Below the pieces are notes generated by a model. That model was given only the letters and a program-made list of their open reading frames with translations. It searched no databases and was not told the origin of the DNA. The translations under genes were made by a program, and so were the position numbers. Shown one piece after another: positions 10,473 to 22,583 of a stretch of DNA of 64,000 nt (positions are counted from its first letter, which is position 1; each line of letters opens with the position of its first letter). Source of the DNA: Mactra quadrangularis (Eukaryota; Mollusca; Bivalvia; Venerida; Mactridae); NCBI GenBank assembly GCA_025267735.1, contig CM046309.1:29334702-29398701 (forward strand), read 5' to 3'.

Positions 10473-12439
10473 AGGTCTGGCACCTGTGAATAGAACAACA
10501 ACCTACACTGTCAAGTGTTTTTAGAGTTATTCTAACATGCAATTCCTTTAGGATATTCCTCCATTCTCTTGTTTTATTAATATTCAGGAAAACAAGATGT
10601 GTACATGTCATTTTCAAAAGATCTTACTGATCAAGAAAACTACTTCATTGTTTTAATCCGAATGAATTACTTGCAAACAAGGGAAACAACCCATAATTGT
10701 GAAAAAATACATTAATTTTGTGTTATCTCCCTTGTTAAAGATTATAATACTCTCACAGCTTGTACAACTGCGATTTGTGTCGGAGAGAAAGATTTTTGTG
10801 GAAAATCAATAAAAAATGATTTCACCAAAATCTGCTTTTATTACTGGAGCAAACAGAGGTATAGGATTGGAGTTTGTGAAACAATTGATAAAACTTTTAA
10901 ATTCACTAAAGTATGTGCTTGCTGGGTGCAGGAATCCTGATTCAGCTAAGGTATAGTTTTATAACACATAATTTATTACCGCCTTCAACATATGTGTCAA
11001 GCATTTTATCATATTAGATAAAGATTCATATGATCTTTCGTGTTAAATGTGGGCTATAGTTCTTTCAGTCATGGTTATTTGATGATGTTAAAGTTACTAG
11101 TTCACGGATTTGGTTAAGATTTTTCTATATTTTCATAATACCATTCAGTGTCTGTAATTGTGTCAACAAATAACTCTTAATATTTTAAGACAAATTGACC
11201 TATTGATTGTAAAACATATACTGTAATTGTCACAAAAATGCACAAAAATGTCTATACTGTGATATACGAGGTGGATGTTTACTACTTGAAACACCATCAT
11301 TTGTAGTTGTACGAGTATGTCAATTTGCACTAAAATTGTCTATATCAAAACACTAATTTCCTGCTTCAATTGTTTCCATACAATTAATTTAGTTTCAGAA
11401 AAAAGGTTGACGTTTAAGTTAAAAATATGCGAATGAGTACCTTTAATATAACTAAATAGTTTCACTACATGTATTCATTTATTAAATTTTCTCTGAAACA
11501 GAGTTCAATCAATTACAACAATATTATGTGGGGTTTTTTAAATGATAATTAAGCATATGTTAGATCAAGTCTCAATGAACACAATTAATATATTTTAAAC
11601 TATTAAGACATAAAAATGGAAAATCATTATTGCACTTGCAAAAGTAAGGATTTCTTGATTTTTTGTGGACAGCTAGCCCCATAAAATAAATACACTATTA
11701 AAATTTAAAAAAAATGCTTTCTACAAAGGCAAATTATGTAATTTTTTGACACAAACCTAGAAAAAGTTGGTCAATTGTAAGATAGTGAATACAGAAATAG
11801 GAAATACAGAATAATTCCTGTTAGTAGTATTTGAATTGGTATTGACATTTGTCTATTAGATTTAAATATGCCTATAATTAAATTATGAGGTACATGATAT
11901 TACTTAGAATTGCATATAACATTAAGTTAGTGAGAAATGTGTTTTTATTGGACCCCTGGTGAAATTGTACAAGTAAGTCAGCTTAAATTAATCCAAATTT
12001 AAAACCTTAGAAGTGAAATGCCGATCATAAAAGCTATTTAAAGAAAAAAGATATCGTTACTTTTAATAAGATCACTTTTTCTTTGTATGAATTTAAGATT
12101 AACATAATTTGAAAAGTGATTACCTCCCTTCATATGAAATGTTAATCAACTATCAATAATACATATTTTTTAGAAGTTTTTCTGTGGCTAGAAAAATACT
12201 GTTTTCAGGATCTCCAGAATTTGTCATCAGTCAATAAAACAGTGAAGATTGTCAAGTTAGGTAAGTTTATATTACAATTATACATTTACATAAATCCCTA
12301 AACTTAATGGTCACTTAATTCTGAGCAATTTTCTAGTTATATTCAACAGAACAAAAAATCTGAATAAAATTCATTAAACGCCTTAAAATTGAAATCACAG
12401 CATTGCAATATTCAGTTGTGCTTCAAAAAAGTACTAACT

Positions 12440-12650
12440 GTTAGTGTTAGCTCAGCTGAAGCACATCTTTACTACAAATCCAGGAGTTGTGGGTTAGATT
12501 GCATGAGAGGGATTATGAGCTTGGTCATGAAATATTTTCTATGGCCTTTCTTCCTTTTACCTCTATATCAGGTAGGACAGCTATTAAGTGATCTGCTGAC
12601 AAAGGTATATGCTTATTATCTATAACACTAGTTGAAAGCAAGCTTATAGG
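12440..12650 (+). mobile_element. Degenerate tRNA-derived SINE in SDR-A intron 2
   Basis: GGAGTTGTGGGTTAGATT resembles a decayed B box, followed by 'TATGAGCTTGGTCATGAAATATTTTCTATGGCC', related to the core of family 2 SINEs at 49495-49790 and 62265-62580. The allelic copy in unit B is at about 31640-31800. Its end holds the single-copy ancestor of the 44-bp minisatellite. Confidence 0.45.
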
Positions 12651-12917
12651 ACTAGAACAATTAAGGTCTGTACACGAACAGTGAGTACTGGTAAACAGAC
12701 TACTATGGTATGATGAAAAATGTGCTGCATTTACAACAAACAATGTTGTATTTTAATACATCTTGAATGTATCAATAATATCTTATGAACATAATATGTT
12801 GTTACATTTTATTCAACTGTCAGTGATGCATATATTAATTCAACTAATTTATTTGTACTCACGGTGGATAATAATATATTTAAATCAGCGGAGTTAATGT
12901 ATGTACCTCTGACAGTT

Positions 12918-13201
12918 GCAGGGGCGGTTCCATGATTTTTTTCTAGGGGGCGGGTCCGAACTTTTCTGGGGGGGGGTCCGAACCTCGAACCACAACCACA
13001 TTATACCCATTTTGCAGAAAAAATGCAACATATTGATAATAAAAACTACATAACCGTTAAATCTATGTTAAGCGCCGAGAAAAATTGCTTCATACTACTT
13101 AAAAATGACCTACATGCAAGAAATACACTAATGGATATGTACATTTTCCAAATTCTAGTGGGGTCCGGACCCCCCTGACCCCCCGGTGGATCCGCCCTTG
13201 A
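12918..13201. mobile_element. hAT-like MITE (unit A, SDR-A intron 2)
   Basis: Ends CAGGGGCGGTTCCA and TGGATCCGCCCTTG form short inverted repeats of the CAGGGGCGGATCCA type common in hAT MITEs, each followed inward by G/C-homopolymer runs and GGTCCG(G)AC. A reverse-oriented relative lies in SDR-B intron 1 (29821-30118), so these are independent insertions made after the duplication. Confidence 0.7.
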
Positions 13202-14029
13202 GTTGATTTTTAAAAAAAAATATTGTTGTATGTTTAAAGGGGAACAACTCCTACAACTTCATAAAATAACCATTCACATACGATACAGGTTAAAGCCTTC
13301 CAAGTTCCGACAGTTAACATCTAAGTTCTATATACTAGTTGTTATCTATGCATTTACCCGTACCATAAAATATAACAAATATGTATATTTATATTTCAGA
13401 TGTAACAGATCAGAACACGGTAGATGAAGCCTACAAGACCGTACAGTCTTTTGTTAAGAAGGATGGTTTAACATTGCTCATTAATAACGCAGTACATGCT
13501 AACCTTGTAGAACTACCTGAAGTCACCAGGAAAATGATGAAAATAAACTATGATGTTAATACTATTGAACCTTTAATGATGGTTAAGGTATATTTAAATT
13601 AGTTGTATAATTAATATATAATATATATTCCGGCCAACTTACATAGAATTTTGGAAAAAAAGCTAAAAAAGGCAAACATGTGGCCCAGCACCAGTCTTCA
13701 CCCCAAACTTTCATTAACACAAGGCATTTTAAAAGTCGTGCAAAATGAAATCTTTCACCAGACTGAATGAATGTTTACTGGACCTATAACAATTCTAAGT
13801 GATTTGTTAAAACATGTTGTCCCTTTAAATGTACATTCATGGCATGTTAACAGTCAGAACACTTTTTCTTAGTGAATGGCCAAAGATGGTATGTTTAATG
13901 TAACATAGTAAGGTTGGTGTAAAGTTACTGTGAGAACAGCCTGTCTTGTAACAACTAATCCTATCCTGAGTTATTCAACAGCAACAACCACTTCAAACAC
14001 TTCTCTCACGGCTCCGATTTAAATATAGA

Positions 14030-15209
14030 CTAGATGGGAGCCCGTGCAAGCACGGGCTTTAGGTAATGACAGTTCTCGAAACTGTTCCTCGAAACAGGCA
14101 TGTTTAAAAGCCATATGAGACTTGATCATAAGAGATTGCAAAATATTTGTAGGAAGTTTGAAATTGATAATTGTGTAGTATCGGAGATATGATTTTGCAA
14201 GTATAAGTTTAATCTGGATTTGTAAAGTTCTAAAAGGACTGAACAATGTGAAATTGTAACATGGAGTTATGAAACTTGGTCACCCAAGCTTGTATTTTCA
14301 TTTCAAAAGTGAATTTTCGATATTTAATCCCTTTCAACATGAAACCTGAAATAATTACATGAATAATATTGATCTGTCTAACAACTGTGTCCAATCATTA
14401 CAGACCGTTGGGTCAGCGTATAGAAAACATCAGCAAGCTTCTCAGGGCTCACTGGTACATATTGAGCTTGCTTGTGAAAAAATGGACCGAGAATATGTTC
14501 TCCCATATTACACCGCTTCGTAGCTCCCTTTGAAGCGGTCAGCGTACCTTCGGTAGATAGCGTGACCAGACACGTATAAATTTTTACCTATGTCTCTGAT
14601 AGCTCTCAAGTGATACTTTTTGGTGCAGTAATTTCTATAAGAATCTAATTATTGTAACTAACAATTTGTCACCGTTCTTGTGAATTGCGCAGACAGATCG
14701 CAGTATCTCTCGAAATTAAATGTGAAGTACGTGAAGTGTTTTATTCTGCATAATGTAAAATATAAGAATTGGGTGAGTATGCCGTTTATGGGTATTATTT
14801 CGAAAACAAAGAACGCATGCTTGGTGAATATTAAAAAAAATAGCAAGAAGGTTGCACGTATTCTGGGTGATTCCCCATGATAATACAGCAGTTACAGTCA
14901 TGTGACAGAGGCATTACATTCGATTCAGTAAAGATCAGAAATATTTTACTTCACGTCGAGAATCAAACTCGATTTTCCGGTTTGACGTGTCTATTTTTAG
15001 TTTTATCTAGAACTATTTTTAGACACAAAAAAAAAACACCATTTTTGTTGATTTTTGGCAGTTTTTGCAAATATCAAGAGGCTTTGTCAAAAAAGAATTG
15101 TCAACTTGATATGCCGGTATATAGGTGCTCCAGCGACAAACAAAAGATTTATTCAAAGCTGCGCAGTTTCTTCCACAAAACAGGAAACTCGCAAATTTAA
15201 TAGTATAGA
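14030..15209 (-). mobile_element. Non-autonomous Helitron, 1180 bp
   Basis: On the minus strand it begins TCTATACTATTAAATTTG and ends with the perfect hairpin AGCCCGTGC-TT-GCACGGGCT, then CTAG (CTRR consensus) a few bases later. It sits between host A and T, as Helitrons do without target duplication. Removing it restores the sequence of the empty site in unit B (near 33788, AAATATGAATGACCACC). No Rep/helicase frame is present, so it is non-autonomous. It lies in SDR-A intron 3. Confidence 0.88.
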
Positions 15210-15452
15210 TGACCACCAATAATGGTGCAGATGTATCCTACATATTTGATGTTCATAAGAACTAATCTAATGAAAAAAAATTGTTGTGTAAAAGTTGTTC
15301 TCTTCTGGCATTGCAAATTAGTGGGTTAAATTCCATAACACAAAACACTATGATTACATATTTTCCAGCCTTCCACCTTGGTGAAGTCTGTAAGATAGGC
15401 CTGCAGTCGAAATACTGGAAAATTTGTTTTCTTCTATGTTATGGAATAAAGA

Positions 15453-15640
15453 CTATATCTGGAATTCAAATATTTGGGTTTTCCCCTGCGGTACAAACAA
15501 ACTTTTGCCATCACAATTAAAACATCTGTACAAAGAATGATAGGATTAAATCCATATTCTGTGCTTTTCAGCATTAGTGCCTAATAAACTTTCTACCGTC
15601 AGCACTCGGACAGAAAAACCCACAAATTTAAGTTCCGAAA
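15453..15640. mobile_element. MITE with TIR CCGGAATTCAAATATTTG (copy 2)
   Basis: Starts ATCTGGAATTCAAATATTTG and ends AAATTTAAGTTCCGA, with the same GTACAAAC interior. It is in SDR-A intron 3 and absent from the matching place in unit B. Confidence 0.7.
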
Positions 15641-15904
15641 TAGGTCTATTGAACCCATAAAATGAAAACTTTGTTTTGATTTCAGATATTTTTACCATTA
15701 CAACCAGATGTAGAAATGTCCTGTAGTAAATCAGCTATTATAAATATATCTTCAGATTCTGGATCCATATCTGATAACTATGATGGCATCTATCATGGTG
15801 GACTTTATCCATATAAAGCTTCCAAAGTAAGAACATAGTGATTGCTGGAAAAAAGTAATTGCATTTTAAAGTCAAAGTTTCATGCTTACACATATTCAAT
15901 GACT

Positions 15905-16150
15905 TTACTTCTATTACCCCTGATCATCATATTTCTGGGGTTTTTTTTATTACTCTCCAAGGGGAGTCTTTTACTCAACTAAGTGTAACCAATATATCAG
16001 CATAAGGAATTTATTTCCCCCTAGCATGATTCCATTGATACCTAGGTGGAGTGAAGTATTCACAGGTTATTTTTTTGCTCAAGGAAATAAGTAGTACCCC
16101 TGGTGGGGTTTGAACCCAGGACTTGTTGATCATAAGTACATGTGTTTCCT
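15905..16150 (-). mobile_element. tRNA-derived SINE, family 3, at duplication junction
   Basis: Minus-strand B box near GGGTTCAAACCCCACCAGGGG (16098-16118) and the shared 'GCTCAAGGAAAT' and 'GGGAGTCTTTTACTC' blocks. The allelic copy is at 34400-34650. The duplication junction follows within ~30 bp of its end. Confidence 0.6.
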
Positions 16151-16784
16151 CTGGACAAATTGTATAACAAAAATACTATATATGCAGCAATTTTAAATAT
16201 CAGGAAAGTAACATGCTCGAAATGAGTAAAACATGATGCAGCGACCGTCTAATTATTTAAGTTGTGACAGGTTAATAGCACATAATAACTGAAAAAGAAA
16301 AACACCCCATTATTTAATCCTAATAGACAACCAGCTACTTGAGTAAAAATCTTCAGAATTCTTTGGTACTGAGATAAGTATTGTGGAAAAAAGCTGCTAA
16401 AATCATGAAATTTCGGTATTTAAGGATTCTTTTCAACATACAGCCAAAATTGAACACAAAGAAAATAACTCACACCTGCTAATAAAGACCCTTAATTGGT
16501 GTTATCTCCTTTGTTAAAAGTTCTAACAGCTGCCTAGTAAAGTTTTTCAATTTGCACAGCCGAATGCCTGCTAAATTTTGAATACTCTAGTCTGCCCGCT
16601 ATATGACGACTTTCCGTTTTTAGCAAATCTTCTGAACATTCAGCTCGATAATTGGCAGAGCTTGTAAGACTCACGTGATATTCGCTAAACAATCATGGCG
16701 ATTAGTGGAAAGCAAATTGCTGCAACTACATGTTAATAAATGAAAATGGTTGAAAATGCCTCCAAAACTAGTTTTTTCATTAGA

Positions 16785-17399
16785 ATAGTACGTATAAGGT
16801 TAATAGTAAATCAACTCTTGCATGTTATTAGAATAGGGAGTACCCACAAGGGTAATAGGAATGCAACATTTGCGTGTTATTAGAACAGGAAGTACCCACA
16901 AGGTTAATAGTAATGCAACAATTGCGTGTTATTAGAACAGGAAGTATCCACAATGTTAAAAGTAATGCAACTATTGCATGTTATAAGAAAAAGGAGTACC
17001 TCCTAGGTTAATAGTAATGCAACTATAGCATGGTATTAGAATAGGAAGTACCCACAAGATTTCAAGTAATGCAGCTATTGCATGTTATTAATTTAGGGAG
17101 TACCCACATAGCAAATAGTAATGCAACTATTGCATGTTATTAAAATAGGGAGTACCAACATAGCAAATAGTAATGCAACCATTGCATGTTATTAAAATAG
17201 GGAGTACCCACATAGCAAATAGTAACGCAACTTTTGCGTTTTATTAGAACAAGAAGTTTACACAAGGTTAATAGTAATGCAACTTTTGAATGTTATTAGA
17301 ACAAGAAGTATAATCAAGGTTAATAGTAATGCAACTATTAAATGTTATTAGAATAGGAAGTACCCACAATATTAAAAGTAATGCAACTATTGCATGTTA
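16785..17399. repeat. 52-bp minisatellite, unit B, about 12 copies, interrupted
   Basis: Same period and ATGCAA-CTA-TTGCAT core as 2720-3085, with more diverged copies (CACATAGCAAATAG variants). The array is split by later insertions and resumes at 19280-19436 and 19750-19800. Confidence 0.88.
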
Positions 17400-17403
17400 T
17401 TAA

Positions 17404-19278
17404 TGTAACGTGTATCCGAGCGGTCAACTATATATAAATGTATTTTCCTCGAGCTACTTAGCTTAATGATTGGTAAAATGAAATTAAAAAAAGTATATGT
17501 ACAAGGCATGAACTATAAGACAAATTTAACAACATCAACTATTCAATATATCTATATATACAATGATATACATGAGCATGAAGAGCATCACACAGCATAA
17601 GATTAATATAAAGGTCAAAAGTAATCCACGTTAAACAAAATCACTAAATATATACATAAGACAACGAAGCAAGAGTGATGCTAAATAGACAATATTAGAC
17701 AAGATTATCAACTATTGTTGACAAATAAACTATGCATATACAACAAACGGCAAAACTAAGTATGATGCAACATATAGTAACGACATAAGACAATCAAATA
17801 AAGACAAATGCATGGACAATTATATACATTGCAAAATGACATAGATAACTATGATAGACGAGAGCTTCTCCGAAGCTCGTCCTTGTTATCAAATGAACGG
17901 ACGATCAGAGTTACCTGTCTCCGTCGCCGAACTATATATGACAAAACATGATGGCAAGGAAAGTACAAGGGATGGGACAAACAGGAATGATTCAAATATG
18001 CTACAGAAGTTGAGCTATCAGCTCGTCTTAAAATTATCTATGGACGGCCGAACAACATTCGCAGCCGTCATCTAACTAATAAACTACAAAGAGGTGGGAC
18101 CTGATATACAAATGACGGGATTACAATACTGATGAGCTATAATATATACATAAGCTCATGCATATATCAAGTTGACGAGCGACAAGAGTGGATCATCTCT
18201 TTCGCTGAGTTACTAACAATATTTTCGATAACCAGTATAAAACATACACATAAAGTGGGTTTGAGATGTATAAAATACGCCAAGCTACCAAATGCTTCTC
18301 ACCAAAATAATCAATGCTATATCCGATAGCTAATCTCTATTACTGGCTCTTCGATACATAATCACTAAAGCACAAACTAAAATCCACAGTGTCTCCAGCC
18401 TTTCAACATAATACATTATTCAACTAGTATTAAACTCCGCTGGCAACCACTAAAACTCTACAATAGTTTTAGGTATATATCTAACACGGCTCCAGGCCCT
18501 AGCCAGCAACTATGTTTCGGCTCTCAGCCTTATCAATATTCACAAACAACAACTATGAAACAATACTGCGAGCCGCGCGTTTCTCCGGCTGTACACCACT
18601 CTGGGGAAGCGAGGCTTCGGCAGAGTTGCGGTAAACAACAATGAGGGTTGGCTTCGGTCCTCCCAGGTATTTCCCATAGTGTTGTTTCACCAACAATCAT
18701 ATTATTCAACTAGTACAACATTAAGCTGGCAACCACAGAAACTCTACAATAGTTTCATTTATAGACACATATCTAACACAAGAGATCCAAGCCAGCAACT
18801 TTATTACGGCTCTCAGCCTCAAAAATATTCACAAACAACAACCATAGAACACTACTGCGAGCCGGGCGTTTCTCCAGTTGAGTACCACTCTGGGGAAGCG
18901 AGGCTTCGGCAGAGTTGCGGTAAACAACAACGAGGACAATTGACTTCGGGTATCCCAGGTTATTCTTATGGCGTTGTCTCTCCAACCATCACATACGCGT
19001 ACCCACTATAACAACTAACAATTTCAGTAAAACATATGACCGGAAGTAGATAAATATTTATTAATTAATTCTGGGGCTCAGAGTGTCGGACGTGCGAGTC
19101 TGCTGCCAACGGCAGACTGATTTAAATTGACTAATTTTCTCCTTTTATACTCTTCGTAACAACTATATTCAATGAGCGTCTTAAAACAAAGACGTACTAA
19201 TGCATCTTTTTACCCAGATGAACTGACCTCACATTAGACAATGTTAAAACCCGTATCTCCGTACCAATAATCGTCACA
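17404..19278. mobile_element. 1.9-kb insertion, probable solo LTR or non-autonomous LTR element
   Basis: Inserted inside the minisatellite: begins TGTAACGTGTATCC, ends ATCGTCACA, flanked on both sides by TTAA (17400-17403 and 19279-19282). TG...CA ends with a 4-bp target duplication fit an LTR. A TTAA-targeting DNA element is the alternative, because the termini TGTAACG/TGTGACG are weakly inverted. Internally, ~270 bp is tandemly duplicated (18411-18680 and 18690-18960), including GGGGAAGCGAGGCTTCGGCA. No reverse transcriptase or integrase frame is seen; the 110-codon frame at 18679-19011 overlaps the repeats and has no recognised family. Confidence 0.6.
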
Positions 19279-19436
19279 TTAATATAGGGAGTACCCACAT
19301 AGCTAAAAGTAATGCAACTATTGCATGTTATTAAAATAGGGAGTACCCACATAGCTAATAGTAATGCAACTATTGCATGTTATTGGAGTAGGAAGTATCC
19401 ACAAGGTTAATAGTAATACAACTATGGCATGTTTGA

Positions 19437-19745
19437 ACAGAACAGAACAGAACAAACCTTTATTTCTCAAATCATGATACATGATACATGAGTAATCATA
19501 TGTACATTTTATAAATAGAAATATAAGAAAAGAAAAATTACATGTTTATAATTATATATATATATAAATATTAACATTTCTAGAGGGAGCAAGAGAGAGA
19601 GAGAGAGAGGGGGGGGAGCGATAAGAAAGTTAAACATTTGACCGTCTAAGAACGACAACTTTTACATGTATAATGTTTACCGGAACTGTACCGGAAAATG
19701 GAATTTTTACACATAGACGCTTGGTATATGGATTTTGTTTCGAGC
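19437..19745 (-). mobile_element. 5'-truncated non-LTR retrotransposon (LINE) 3' end
   Basis: Read on the minus strand it ends AAATAAAGGTTTGTTCTG followed by TTCTG repeats, a typical LINE 3' microsatellite tail. It interrupts the 52-bp array and is bounded by GTTTGA on both sides (19431-19436 and 19746-19751), a likely target-site duplication. It also holds a GAGA run and a poly-G run. No coding capacity. Confidence 0.6.
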
Positions 19746-19904
19746 GTTTGAATAGGAAGTACCCTCAAGGTTAATAGTAATGCAACTCTTGCATGTGGCT
19801 CTCGCTAAAAAATGAAAATATATAGTCGTAGTCAAGCAAAAACTACAACGCATAATGTATAACAGCTGCCATCTTGGATTTCTTCTCTGTGTGTTCGATT
19901 AACA

Positions 19905-21193
19905 AGCCTATTCCGGAAAAAGACATTTTTTTTATTTTTACAATAAGTAGAAGACGACAAATCGAAATCCCTATCAATGTAACAACAATCCGGCGATATT
20001 TGATGCTATGCATCAATCAAATCAGTGTAGAGTGTGCGCATGGTCATAAGATATCAAGAGACATTGCCATGCAATAAGAGGGTAAATACTTAACCCATTC
20101 TTACACAGTTCATTATATTTTTAATTATTAATACAAGAAGCGATTTCCTTAAGCTGTTATCAGTAGTGAACATATTCTTTATCCATTTTCAAATCAATTA
20201 AAAACATGTACTTGAACTTTTGGAAAAGGTTTTTATAATTTCATCAAAAAGCTCCGGGTTCATAAACAGTGGATAGTTCAAGGCGTGATTTCCTATATTT
20301 CTTATTGTTGATAAGTATTGAACTTATAGTACTAAAATTGTCGTTTGAAATCCTTGCGAAATACAGTATGAAAACTTATCAGGGTCAGCAACAGCTAAAA
20401 ACATTTACAGTCAAAAACAAAGAGGGAGATATTTTTAGTTTTTAACATTTTGTCATAAAAATGCTCTACAAACAAATAACGAAAAAAGAACAATTTAAAG
20501 TCTTTTTACTAAATTGAACTCTGATAACTGTCAAGTATCATGCTTTTGCTTAAAACTTATGCAAACATTAAATAAATATATAAAACGCATCCCAGGCACA
20601 AAAAGCTCAAGTATTTTCTCCAGAATTTATATTAAAATGCTATGTTGAAAATCGCGATTAAAACCGAAAGTAAAGACTAGAACGGAAAATCACAGAACAC
20701 AACGAACGAGATCGGAACGAAACACGTTTTGTCATGATCGTGAATTTCGTGCGAAAGCTAATTAAAACTCACGAACTCATGTAAATAATTTATACATAAA
20801 CATATACTAGTTAGAAAAGAAACGCATCAATTAAATCTTTAGATATACAGAAACGTGTGCTGACTGGCCATGTCAGTACTAGTTCATACATTAATAATGG
20901 TATTTTCTGCTAATACAAACAGATAATCCGACAAAACATGACGTCGACGAGCCCATACACGCACCCCTATTTTGACTGTTCGACGTCCATTTTTTCATCA
21001 TGTAACCTCAAATGCATCGTTCTGATTGGTTTTAAGGCAACCGGTGTCGACACAAAAATGCTCGAATCTTGATAATTGATATTATCGCTGCCTAGGCAGC
21101 GATAATAACTTATAAGCCAACATCATTCGCGTAATATACTTTCACGGCAGTATCTACGTCACTTGTAATGATAGGTTAACCGTGTGCACCAAG
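19905..21193. other. ~1.3 kb present only in unit B, with a perfect palindrome
   Basis: Inserted between GTGTGTTCGA and the Tc1 remnant, replacing ~30 bp found in unit A (3187-3218). No recognised coding frame; the 67-codon frame at 19874-20077 has no family. A perfect palindrome, ATTATCGCTGCC and its inverse, lies at 21081-21106. Confidence 0.45.
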
Positions 21194-21194
21194 T

Positions 21195-21580
21195 AAGTCG
21201 ACAAACAATGGGAAATATACTTGTTTGCCGTAAACTGTACCGCGGCCGGCCTAGTTCTAAAGCTATGCATCCGTCACCAACGTATGTAGTGTTCAGTGAT
21301 GAGTCGTTTTTCGACTTATGTCACGCCCTTAAACTTATCAGTGTCTCAAAACGAGTTAAAGTCACACGCATTGTTTGTCAAGGTAATCACGTGGACACAT
21401 CACAACGACCAGCTATTATGTCCTGTGAATGTCTCTATAATATGGCAACGTCAAGACTTTGTCTATCAGCATAAAAACGACAGGCCTCATGTTGCACGTG
21501 TCACTAAGGACTTCTTACAGGCTAACGACATAAATGTTTTCTCCTGTAATTCTGAATTACGAAAGTTATGTACCTAGTAA
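21195..21580 (+). pseudogene. Tc1/mariner transposase remnant (unit B)
   Basis: One frame reads YVVFSDESFFDL (second catalytic Asp block). A different frame further on reads RPHVARVTKDFLQANDINVF, which matches the conserved 'NARPHxARVTxDFLQ' block around the third catalytic position; the Asp expected before 'NARPH' is Lys (QHKNDRPH). At least one frameshift separates the two, so it is dead. It shares descent with 3225-3640. Confidence 0.72.
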
Positions 21581-21964
21581 AAATCAGGCGTTTCTTTTCT
21601 GTTTAGATATTTGTGTCGCACCATTTTCTCGAGTAAATCACTGGAAAAACGACATGATGTATCCAACACTTTTCAATGTTGTGCAAGTTTTATCAAACAC
21701 TTTTTTAACAATTTGATTGGCAGATAGGGTACCACCGTTGTATAATTTAGTTATTAAAAATGTACCCCACTTTTATAAGAAACTGATATTTTGACGAACC
21801 TGACCCCAAGAGAACCAGCTACACAGAGAGTTATTATAACCCCAAGGCAGTTATATTCTATTGTTTTTTTATAGTTTTACTAGGTTAAAGATTGATGATA
21901 AAGATGTTGTCTCCGTTTAGTGGCTTTAAGCAAAAGGGTGTACATGTACTTACCTTAAACTTTG

Positions 21965-22235
21965 CCCCCAACTGGTCTCCCCAGTTTATGAAATATATTT
22001 TTCGAATCTAGGGTCCCGAAGGGGGTACTGGTTCAATTCCCACCCGGGGATGTTATACCTTTCCATAAAAATTTAACAATAATGTCAATTTTCCTCCTTT
22101 AATAAGGTATATGGAGAAGTTTTCGGCCTTGTAGAAGGGTAGGTTTGTGCTTGTTATAGACAAGTTTCCAGGAAAGCTAGGTTAGGTGCGCTGAACGCCG
22201 TGAAATAACCTAAAATATTAAGTTGACACGGCGTT
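21965..22235 (+). mobile_element. tRNA-derived SINE, family 1 (unit B)
   Basis: GGTTCAATTCCCACCCGGGG B box near 22030-22049 and the family 1 tail; allelic to 4845-5125. Confidence 0.7.
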
Positions 22236-22470
22236 AAATTCAGTATAAAAATGAAATGTATTTTATTTTGAAATACTTAAATCATTTACAAAGTCAGCAT
22301 TATTTAAGTTCAAAGTTTAGATCTAAGTATACTTCCGATTATATATTGAGAAGTCTATTTTTGGTATAAACAAATTATTTATCGATTACCTTCCAATTAA
22401 AACACTTAAAACTTGACCCGAATTTCGCAATCTTACAACGGAGTTCCGCCTAGTCAGCTTAAGCTAATAA

Positions 22471-22583
22471 CCTATTTAAGTCGTCCTGTCCACACACTTG
22501 TCGTCTTTTTTGGTCGGCGCTTCCAGCGTACGGGAAAACAAGGCATTGAATTCTGTGTTAAGTTCGTGAACATCAGAATATCA
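22471..22583 (+). promoter_or_regulatory. Putative promoter and non-coding exon 1 of deaminase-like gene B
   Basis: CTATTTAAG (22472-22480) as TATA-like box; exon 1 ends ATCA|GTAAGTATT at 22583. The acceptor is TTTTTTTTCAG ending at 24399. Intron 1 is 1.8 kb here versus 1.1 kb in unit A because of the pogo-like insertion. Confidence 0.5.

Larger units (their letters stand above)
10816..15826 (+). pseudogene. Short-chain dehydrogenase gene lacking its last exon (SDR-A)
   Basis: Exons 10816-10950, 12209-12260, 13400-13587 and 15686-15826, all with GT/AG boundaries and consistent phases, encode the N-terminal ~172 residues of a C-factor/sniffer-like SDR: TGANRGIG cofactor motif, LDVTD, LINNAV, a NISSDSGS serine region and Y-K-A-S-K. 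The fifth exon present in unit B (35069-35299, the C-terminal 76 residues including the HPGWV loop) is absent, because the duplication junction lies in intron 4 near 16170. The copy also has a 7-codon in-frame deletion at the start of exon 4 relative to unit B, and Glu for Gly in NTI(G/E)PL. Without another 3' exon it should be non-functional. Splicing onward to 35069 would keep phase (see findings). No premature stop occurs in the four exons. Confidence 0.8.
2116..16175. repeat. Tandem segmental duplication, unit A
   Basis: Long collinear similarity to unit B: MITE interior, 52-bp minisatellite, Tc1 remnant, SINE, promoter and exon 1, deaminase-like gene, SINE, MITE, hairpin element and SDR exons 1-4. 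It ends inside SDR intron 4 at about 16160-16180, where sequence jumps back to the MITE interior. Insertions private to this unit include a Helitron (14030-15209), a hAT-like MITE (12918-13201) and 3823-4645. Boundaries are good to a few tens of bases. Confidence 0.9.

Noticed and set aside
13381..13602. Free-standing 73-codon genes at 13381 and 33149
   Set aside because: These are SDR exon 3 with intronic sequence read at both ends; the true boundaries are AG|AT and AAG|GT.
18679..19011. 110-codon frame in the 1.9-kb insertion
   Set aside because: It overlaps an internal tandem duplication, with no domain, no splice context and no counterpart in the first repeat copy.
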